64,000 bases of DNA from a virus, in the IMG/VR virus record IMGVR_UViG_3300021405_000007, positions 1 to 64,000 of that record; one strand, written 5' to 3'. The translations under genes and the position numbers were made by a program. A model generated the notes under the pieces. That model did not search any database, had not been told where the DNA came from, and saw nothing but the letters and a program-made list of their open reading frames with translations. Positions within the stretch are counted from its first letter, which is position 1; every line of letters begins with the position of its first letter. Positions 41,713 through 47,231 of this stretch are shown here, piece after piece.

Positions 41713-42189
41713 ATGGGTAAATATATTAAAGGTTTTGCCAAATATATATCTCAAGCTTTAATATTTACTATCCTTAATACGGCTTTATCAATCTTAATGG
41801 GCGCCCTAATAACTTTTGCAGCCCCAAAGCTAGGTCTACGCTTAGAACCTTACAGCGTCGGAATAAATCCTGATGCGTTTCATAAATTAGCTCTTATTCC
41901 TATGTGGAAGTTTGCATTAGCAGGTTTTGAAGATGTAGCTTTTGTACTCCCTTCTCTAATTTTGGCAAAAAGAGACTATCCAATATTGACTGGTATGGTT
42001 TTAGCAATTTGCTCAATTTGTTTTGTGGTTGGTCACCTCTACCAAGGTCTTGGAGCAGCACTCTGCAAGCTTCATTACGTGCCTCTCGCATTCTTATATG
42101 CACGTAGATTTGGTATATCTCGAACGATTACAGGGCATTCTATTCAAGATGTTTTGATAATGGCTTCGATTAGGTTAGGAATAGGTTGA
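41713..42189 (+). CDS. CPBP-type intramembrane metalloprotease candidate
   Basis: 158 residues, four or five hydrophobic segments. Three spaced motifs match the CPBP/Rce1 family: acidic GFEDVAFVLPS (71-81; the usual EExxxR has ED but no Arg), FVVGHLYQG (104-112; FxxxH) and GHSIQDVL (141-148; HxxxN/D). CPBP proteins cleave membrane or lipidated substrates; in bacteria some mature bacteriocins or confer immunity. The missing Arg and the distance from typical members lower certainty. Coupled to the Nramp-like operon. Confidence 0.6.
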   Translation: MGKYIKGFAKYISQALIFTILNTALSILMGALITFAAPKLGLRLEPYSVGINPDAFHKLALIPMWKFALAGFEDVAFVLPSLILAKRDYPILTGMVLAICSICFVVGHLYQGLGAALCKLHYVPLAFLYARRFGISRTITGHSIQDVLIMASIRLGIG

Positions 42190-42221
42190 CTAGTATAATA
42201 ACCTCAAAGGTATTTTAAGAC

Positions 42222-42230
42222 TGTTAAAAT
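42222..42230 (+). promoter_or_regulatory. extended -10 element TGTTAAAAT
   Basis: TGTTAAAAT lies 22 bases before the exonuclease ATG. A TTGACT at 42186 and a TATAAT at 42194 are also present but wrongly spaced for one another. Confidence 0.45.
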
Positions 42231-42251
42231 GATCAAAATTGGAGACCAAAA

Positions 42252-42857
42252 ATGCGTATAGCAGTAGTAGACTTAGAAAATAACACTCCCCAAAATGAAT
42301 GGCAAAAATCATTAACTGAACGAGTAGAATGGGCGCCCATAATTGAGATAGGCGCTGTAATGCTTGATATTAGATCAGGTAAAATAATTTCTTCTTTTGA
42401 AACCTTTGTAAATCCCAATGAAGCAATTTTTCCAGAAATCACTGCTTTAACAGGAATAAGTGATGTAGAAACAACGGGACCAAATTCGGGGTCTCTCGAT
42501 GTAGCTTTAGATAACTTTTATCAGTGGATGGCAGATAATAACTGTAAATTAATGGCTGCTTGGGGTAGAGATTGTGATGAAATTGAGAAGCAAGCTATTA
42601 AATCAGGAATAATCAATAAGTTTAAGAAATTAGACATTAAAAGTATGTTTGATGTTTTAAAAGGTGGTTTATCCGGAAAAAAAATGAAGGGCGGTTTAAA
42701 AGGGACTTTGGAAACCTTTGGTTTAACCTTTGAAGGGAAACAGCATAGAGCCAAAGTAGATGCTTTAAATACAGCAAAACTATTATTTCACGCTAAAGAA
42801 ATTTCACTTTACGCCGATAAGATTAAGGAACATAAGTTTAGAGGATTGCAGGAGTGA
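42252..42857 (+). CDS. DnaQ-like DEDD 3'-5' exonuclease
   Basis: 201 residues. Exo I: IAVVDLEN (D-x-E, residues 3-10), with IIEIGAVMLDIRSGK and ITALTGISDVETTGP typical of the DEDDh group. Exo II lies around LMAAWGRDCDEIEK, and Exo III is HRAKVDALNTAKLL (His-x4-Asp). It degrades single strands of DNA or RNA from the 3' end. Its operon then carries small zinc proteins and peptide deformylase, suggesting host takeover rather than replication. Confidence 0.85.
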   Translation: MRIAVVDLENNTPQNEWQKSLTERVEWAPIIEIGAVMLDIRSGKIISSFETFVNPNEAIFPEITALTGISDVETTGPNSGSLDVALDNFYQWMADNNCKLMAAWGRDCDEIEKQAIKSGIINKFKKLDIKSMFDVLKGGLSGKKMKGGLKGTLETFGLTFEGKQHRAKVDALNTAKLLFHAKEISLYADKIKEHKFRGLQE

Positions 42858-42875
42858 GAACATTGGAGACATACT

Positions 42876-43073
42876 ATGAAAGTATACTGGAAGTGTTCAT
42901 GTGGCAAAGAAGGAAGTGAAATAGAAAAATCTTCTATCATAGGTATTACTGAATTTGGAGTTTGGTTCAACTGTGAATGTAAGTCTACTCATCTAATCCG
43001 ACCAGAAGCTATTGAAAAATCAGACTTTGATTGCCCTTTGATAAATAAAGTTAATAATGCAAATGACTTATAA
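42876..43073 (+). CDS. small zinc-ribbon-like protein, 65 aa
   Basis: Two Cys pairs, WKCSCGKEG and FNCECKST, about 23 residues apart suggest a zinc ribbon. It overlaps the peptide deformylase gene by 17 bases. Function unknown. Confidence 0.6.
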   Translation: MKVYWKCSCGKEGSEIEKSSIIGITEFGVWFNCECKSTHLIRPEAIEKSDFDCPLINKVNNANDL

Positions 43074-43536
43074 ACTTCAAAAACTTGGCGCACCCATCCT
43101 TCGAAAAAAAGTAGATAGAGTTTTAAAGTTCAAACCTAAAGAACTCGAACAACTTTTCGAAGAGATGGTTTATATTATGATCTTAAATCAAGGTATTGGG
43201 TTAGCCGCTAACCAAATAGGCCTTAATAAACAGATCTTTATAGCAGCTTTAGAAACTTCACAAGGTATAATAACTCCTCGAATGTTCATAAATCCAACAA
43301 TGTTCACACTCAGCGAACAAAAATATGAGGCTTTCGAAGAAGGTTGTTTATCAGTAAATAAAGATAAAAGAATTTCAGACTTCCGTTCTAACTCCTTATC
43401 TCTGCACTATCAAGATACTCACGGTTTAGTCAAAACAGAATCTTTTTCAGGATTCAATGCAGTTATTATCCAACATGAATGCGATCACCTAGAAGGTAAG
43501 CTCTTCATAGATTACACTAATCCACATAAATGTTAG
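43057..43536 (+). CDS. def: peptide deformylase
   Basis: 159 residues. All three signature motifs are present: GIGLAANQIG (46-55), EGCLSV (95-100, metal-binding Cys) and QHECDHLEG (139-147, the HExxH zinc site). It removes the formyl group from nascent proteins. Phage deformylases are known, notably in cyanophages, where they are thought to favour turnover of short-lived host proteins. Compact form with no C-terminal extension. An ATG two codons later (43063) is possible. Confidence 0.93.
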   Translation: MQMTYKLQKLGAPILRKKVDRVLKFKPKELEQLFEEMVYIMILNQGIGLAANQIGLNKQIFIAALETSQGIITPRMFINPTMFTLSEQKYEAFEEGCLSVNKDKRISDFRSNSLSLHYQDTHGLVKTESFSGFNAVIIQHECDHLEGKLFIDYTNPHKC

Positions 43537-43579
43537 AATTTTCTTAGATTAATAAATATCATATTTAAAGAAATAATAA

Positions 43580-43888
43580 ATGATTACAGTACATTGCAAA
43601 TGCAAAAAATCTATAATGAAATTTCAGCATCTTAAAGAAGGTCATATCACTGAATACGAAGGTAGTTGTTGCAAAGACCTACAAAAACAACAACTTATGG
43701 AAGAGGCTCCAGTTTCTCAACCAACCAAACTATCTGAAAAAGATGCTGAAGTTTTTATGAAGGTTTTAGAAAATCCTCCAGAACCTAGCGAAGCTTTAAA
43801 AGCGCTCATGGCAGATCAAGAAAAAGTTGATACAGAAAAAACCAAGAAAAAATTCACTTACTTCGAACCTAAAGGAAGTAAGAAATGA
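43580..43888 (+). CDS. Cys-rich protein with TacA/DUF1778-like antitoxin tail
   Basis: 102 residues. The N-terminal part has a metal-site-like CKCKKS...CCKDL. The C-terminal part LSEKDAEVFMKVLENPPEPS followed by EALKALM matches the toxin-binding tail of DUF1778/TacA antitoxins (LxxxDxxxFxxLLxNPPxPxxxLxxL). The usual ribbon-helix-helix DNA-binding domain is absent, and no GNAT acetyltransferase toxin gene is adjacent. It may neutralise a host TacT-like toxin; this is inference from the motif. Confidence 0.55.
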   Translation: MITVHCKCKKSIMKFQHLKEGHITEYEGSCCKDLQKQQLMEEAPVSQPTKLSEKDAEVFMKVLENPPEPSEALKALMADQEKVDTEKTKKKFTYFEPKGSKK

Positions 43889-44142
43889 TACCTGAAATAA
43901 AGCAATTTTATACTTATGATGTTGATCTTGCAGCTTTTTTAATGGTTCAAGGTCTAAAATTTTACGAATGCAAGTCAGACCCAATTGATAAATCTAGAGC
44001 TCTTTTTTGCTTTTTTGATGAGAGAGATATAGGACGGGATTTAGAGCGAAATTGGATGTCTAGTGATACTAAGAGATTCTCTGATTTCCGAAAATACCTT
44101 TTAAGAGAAGTACATAGGGTAGTTAAGCAAGGTATAAAATAA
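43885..44142 (+). CDS. DUF5659-like small protein, 85 aa
   Basis: The pattern FYTYDVDLAAFLMVQGLKFY followed by a CFFDERD strand and SDFRKYLLREVHRVV matches the small DUF5659 family found in phages and mobile elements, function unknown. It overlaps the antitoxin-like gene by four bases. Confidence 0.6.
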   Translation: MIPEIKQFYTYDVDLAAFLMVQGLKFYECKSDPIDKSRALFCFFDERDIGRDLERNWMSSDTKRFSDFRKYLLREVHRVVKQGIK

Positions 44143-44151
44143 GCTTACGGA

Positions 44152-44160
44152 TGTTATAAT
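44152..44160 (+). promoter_or_regulatory. extended -10 element TGTTATAAT
   Basis: TGTTATAAT, 29 bases before the ATG at 44189 and directly after the accessory operon. -35 not evident. Confidence 0.5.
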
Positions 44161-44188
44161 TGTTTGGATTCTATATAAGGAGTTTAAG

Positions 44189-44611
44189 ATGATTGAGGGA
44201 TCGTGGCTAGCAGTAGCTCCTCAGGCATTCACTGCTAATGGCACTCAATATGGTCTGATCACCCTCGCCTCAACTGCAGGGTTTTATACAAGACAGATCG
44301 TCACTATTCAAGCTACTGCTTTACCTGATTTACAAGTTCAGGTTAAACGCGTAAACGCAGACGGCGCTACAATGATTGTGGGTCCTACTGATGGAAACAT
44401 TGGAACTTGGAGCAATATTGCCCTTTACACTACAGCTGCAACCTCTACAGTTAGGGCAGCGGAACAACGTAGAGCAGCTTTGGCAATAGATGCTATATCT
44501 AGAGCAGTCTTCCAAGAAGATCCGGTTGTTGCTTTAAGGGTGGTTCTAGTGGATGGTTCCGGCAATGTTTTAGGGGTAGAAGGCAACCCGCTTCACACAA
44601 CTACTACCTAG
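44189..44611 (+). CDS. virion protein, paralogue of the N-terminal half of the 58.5-kb gene
   Basis: 140 residues. WLAVAPQAFTANGTQYGLIT, then VTIQATALPDLQVQVKRV, AAEQRRAALAIDAISRAVF, VVLVDGSGNVLG and NPLH. The same order of elements occurs in residues 1-130 of the gene at 58482 (PPQAFTADGTSNGIV, AAQRRSIVGSIDVLRAVY, TTLVDQLGNSY, NPLP), so the two share an ancestral domain, probably an adaptor at the tail or fibre. It has its own promoter and terminator. Confidence 0.65.
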   Translation: MIEGSWLAVAPQAFTANGTQYGLITLASTAGFYTRQIVTIQATALPDLQVQVKRVNADGATMIVGPTDGNIGTWSNIALYTTAATSTVRAAEQRRAALAIDAISRAVFQEDPVVALRVVLVDGSGNVLGVEGNPLHTTTT

Positions 44612-44633
44612 TCTTTTAAATTAAAGATTTACA

Positions 44634-44679
44634 AAATAAACTCCGATAAGTATATTGTTCTTATCGGAGTTTATTTTTA
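44634..44679 (+). terminator. rho-independent terminator
   Basis: A long perfect stem: AAATAAACTCCGATAAG pairs with CTTATCGGAGTTTATTT around a loop near 44651-44659, followed by T residues. It ends the single-gene unit at 44189. Confidence 0.9.
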
Positions 44680-44693
44680 TAGGAATGGTTTAT

Positions 44694-45080
44694 ATGAAGC
44701 TTGGCCAATTAGTAGATAATCCTCTTTTCTTGAAAGCCTTAAAGGATCTTTCATCACAACCCCTCCCCGTTCTTGCAGCCTATAAACTTGTAACTATTAT
44801 GGAGATTAGAGACCGAGAAGTCGGAAGATGGCAAAAGGTTCGAAATGCCCTTTTACAAAGTTATGGAAAAAAAGATGAAAAAGGAGAGTTAGTTATATCA
44901 GAGGATGGTACTCAGTATGTTTTGGAAAAAACAACCGCTTTTAATGAAGATTATAATCATTTGATATCTTTACCAGTAGATATACCAAAACTCTCCATTG
45001 AGGAGTTAAAAGATGTTAAACTCTCCGCCGAATCTCTTCTGATTTTGCGACCAATACTCGCTTTAGAAACCTCGGATTAG
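44694..45080 (+). CDS. helical phage protein, 128 aa
   Basis: Features: NPLFLKALKDLSSQPLPVLA, VGRWQKVRNALLQSYGKKDE and KGELVISEDGTQYVLEKTTA. The alternation of helix, KYGxxDExG and a charged C-terminus resembles short phage proteins of unknown role in tail or assembly operons. AGGAA 8 bases before the ATG at 44694 selects this start over an ATG at 44685. Confidence 0.6.
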   Translation: MKLGQLVDNPLFLKALKDLSSQPLPVLAAYKLVTIMEIRDREVGRWQKVRNALLQSYGKKDEKGELVISEDGTQYVLEKTTAFNEDYNHLISLPVDIPKLSIEELKDVKLSAESLLILRPILALETSD

Positions 45081-45100
45081 GTTCTCCCCCGCCGAGTTCA

Positions 45101-45124
45101 ATGGGATCCAAACTAGGATCCCAT
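45101..45124 (+). other. 9-bp perfect hairpin without T-tract
   Basis: ATGGGATCC (45101-45109) pairs with GGATCCCAT (45116-45124), loop AAACTA. It is GC-rich for this genome and is followed by CCCC-rich sequence, so it is not a standard terminator. It may be an RNA processing or stability element. Confidence 0.45.
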
Positions 45125-45151
45125 ACCCCTCCCTCTAGCAGTTTGAATACA

Positions 45152-45160
45152 TGTTAAAAT
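45152..45160 (+). promoter_or_regulatory. extended -10 element TGTTAAAAT
   Basis: TGTTAAAAT, about 63 bases before the ATG at 45223; a plain TATAAT follows at 45172-45177. One or both may start the next unit. Confidence 0.42.
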
Positions 45161-45222
45161 TTTGTAAGTTCTATAATAATAGACACTTATAATAATCTTT
45201 ACTTTCAGTGAGTTATATTTCT

Positions 45223-45567
45223 ATGACCCCAGAATTCATGGATAAAATCAGTGAATTGCAAGCCGCTCAAAGAGAAATGGCACTTCTTCAAAAAATTCAT
45301 ACTGAAACTCTTGATAAACAGTTAAAACTTCTTGAAAGTCAAAGAGATATATTAACAACCAATACTGTAATAGTAAAAGATCATGAACGTAGAAGCACGC
45401 AATTGGAAGGACGGATGGGTATTTTAGAAGAAAAGTTATCGCCCATTGAAAAATACTTAGCTGAGTTAGCAGCAGTAAATAAAGTTATGAAGATTCTTGG
45501 AACAACCTTTACCTTTCTAGCCTCTGCAGCCACAATAATAGAACTAATCAAAATGTTTGCCAAATAA
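45223..45567 (+). CDS. coiled-coil protein with C-terminal membrane helix (XhlA/holin-like topology)
   Basis: About 114 residues. A long coiled coil (MDKISELQAAQREMALLQKI to EEKLSPIEKYLAEL) ends in a hydrophobic helix (ILGTTFTFLASAATIIELIKM). This topology resembles XhlA-type phage lysis accessories and some holin-like proteins, but there is no endolysin beside it. A GTG at 45208 is an alternative start; no strong ribosome site marks either. Confidence 0.5.
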   Translation: MTPEFMDKISELQAAQREMALLQKIHTETLDKQLKLLESQRDILTTNTVIVKDHERRSTQLEGRMGILEEKLSPIEKYLAELAAVNKVMKILGTTFTFLASAATIIELIKMFAK

Positions 45568-45577
45568 GGAATTTTCG

Positions 45578-45982
45578 ATGCTGATAGGTAAACTTTTAAA
45601 TAGCGATGCAACTATCAATAATTATTACGAAATTGGTAGTTTACAATTTGTTTCGGGTGAAGCTTTCACCGTAGTAATGCAGGTTTTTGGAGCTCAAAGC
45701 GGTCTTAGAAAGATGCTAATAGCTCAAGATAACAATCCTTCCCATATAGCTGTTACTTTAACCCTACCCAATTTAGATGGTTCTGATTTATCACTAACAA
45801 TGACTCAAATGACCAATGACGCTAGTATATGGTCGGCAGCCGTTAACTCCACTCAATCAGCACTTTTAGCTATGGGTAATGCTCAATTTTCAGTAGTAGA
45901 TTCAAGTATGGGAGCGCCCGGACCAGTTATGGGTTTTATTCCTAGTGCTCTAAGTTTAGTTATAACCGGGGATGTTCCTTAA
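45578..45982 (+). CDS. virion structural protein, 134 aa
   Basis: Beta-rich and low in charge: YEIGSLQFVSGEAFTVVMQV, VTLTLPNLDGSDLSLTMTQM, MGAPGPVMGFIPSALSLVI. AAGGA precedes the ATG at 45578. By position just before the connector gene it may be a neck or fibre protein; no family recognised. Confidence 0.55.
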   Translation: MLIGKLLNSDATINNYYEIGSLQFVSGEAFTVVMQVFGAQSGLRKMLIAQDNNPSHIAVTLTLPNLDGSDLSLTMTQMTNDASIWSAAVNSTQSALLAMGNAQFSVVDSSMGAPGPVMGFIPSALSLVITGDVP

Positions 45983-46045
45983 ATATGAGCCGATTAAACT
46001 ACTGAATCGGCTCACACTTTGACCTAATTAGGAAAAAAAACAATA

Positions 46046-46882
46046 ATGACAAGAACTTATGGTAAGTCTAACAGGGGCGAGTCCCAATTGCAACCATTGA
46101 TGACCGTTGCACGTCTAAAAGCGGAATACCTCTTCGGCGCTGTAGACGTGACTGATTCTAATGGTAATACTATTTCTGATTCTGCTCTCCAATCCTATAT
46201 TGATTCAGCTATAAACATGCTTGAATTAGACTTAGATATGGCTTTTACTCCTCGTCAAGAATTAGAAGAGAGAGACTTCTTTGGTAATGACTATTTTAAC
46301 TGGGGGTATAACCAGCTTAATCGATACCCTGTAATTTCTATTCAAGACGTATTCTTTGCTTTTTTAAGAAACGATGATGGTACGTACGATGAAACTATTG
46401 ACATCCCACAAGCTTGGTGGCGTTTGAAGAAAGAAACCGGACTCTTTCGAATGATACCAAATAACAAATTCCCAGCTAACCTTCAAATTGATCAAACGGG
46501 CACCTTTTTCCCTGAATTATTTCGTAGGGAAGGTCACGTCCCTCAATTATTTGTTATATCTTATACTTGGGGATTACAAGAAGGTCAGATACCACCATTA
46601 ATAAATCATGCCATAGGCATGTTAGCGGCAATATTCGCTTTATCACCTCTTGGTAACTTAATTTTAGGCCCTGGCATAGCTAGTTCTAGTTTAGGTATTG
46701 ACGGACTCTCCCAATCGTTGTCTACTACCAATAGCGGTGCAGATGGGGGCGCCTTTGCAAGCCAAGTTAGAGACTACAAAAATCAACTTTGGGGTCAACG
46801 AGGCGATGCTACTGATAACACCAGTATCGTTCATATTTTAAGAAACTACTACAAGGGTGCCCCACTAATGTCCATGATATAA
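46046..46882 (+). CDS. head-tail connector (adaptor) protein candidate
   Basis: 278 residues. The N-terminal helical part (VARLKAEYLFGAVDVTDSNG, then ALQSYIDSAINMLELDL) is the pattern of gp6-like connector proteins that sit under the portal. A beta region and the helix PPLINHAIGMLAAIFALSPL follow, with a Gly/Ser-rich stretch before the C-terminus. Confidence 0.6.
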   Translation: MTRTYGKSNRGESQLQPLMTVARLKAEYLFGAVDVTDSNGNTISDSALQSYIDSAINMLELDLDMAFTPRQELEERDFFGNDYFNWGYNQLNRYPVISIQDVFFAFLRNDDGTYDETIDIPQAWWRLKKETGLFRMIPNNKFPANLQIDQTGTFFPELFRREGHVPQLFVISYTWGLQEGQIPPLINHAIGMLAAIFALSPLGNLILGPGIASSSLGIDGLSQSLSTTNSGADGGAFASQVRDYKNQLWGQRGDATDNTSIVHILRNYYKGAPLMSMI

Positions 46883-46891
46883 GGGGAAGCA

Positions 46892-47170
46892 ATGAAAGAA
46901 GAAACTCCTCAAGATAAGATCGTGGGATATACTAAATCAAAAAAGCCTATCTATGACGTGGATGCGCATCACCCGGATCCTGAATGGAAGCATCTTTACT
47001 CCGACTTCACTAGAAATGATCACGCTGATGCGGCGATTGTTTTGCTGGCTCAAGGACACAACCCTGAAACAGAGTTAAACAAGAAAAAAGCTTATGGTTT
47101 CGCGGCCTCATGCCATGAAAGACATGTAGTGAATTGTGATTGGATCGAAGCGCATCCTAAAGGTAGGTAA
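46892..47170 (+). CDS. stand-alone GKPIY-module protein, 92 aa
   Basis: The start IVGYTKSKKPIYDVDAHH, then FTRNDHADAAIVLLAQGHN, matches the module repeated three times in the next gene (IGHTKSGKPIY...DHxDA...H). The rest is helical with His and Cys (ASCHERHVVNCDW). Here one module is the whole protein. Function unknown; probably virion-associated by position. Confidence 0.6.
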   Translation: MKEETPQDKIVGYTKSKKPIYDVDAHHPDPEWKHLYSDFTRNDHADAAIVLLAQGHNPETELNKKKAYGFAASCHERHVVNCDWIEAHPKGR

Positions 47171-47172
47171 GG

Positions 47173-47178
47173 TATAAT
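47173..47178 (+). promoter_or_regulatory. candidate -10 TATAAT before the large repeat protein
   Basis: TATAAT within TAAGGTATAATTTT, 54 bases before the ATG at 47232. It lacks the TG extension and a clear -35. Confidence 0.35.
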
Positions 47179-47231
47179 TTTCACGTAACAAGTTTGTTTA
47201 TATTGATAAATTTTTTAGATTAGGCTTATAA

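Noticed and set aside
45101-45124. Perfect hairpin considered as a terminator
   Set aside because: It is followed by CCCC-rich sequence and not by a T-tract.
45223-45567. Firm call as holin
   Set aside because: Coiled coil plus one C-terminal membrane helix is also found in other phage proteins, and no lysis partner is adjacent.
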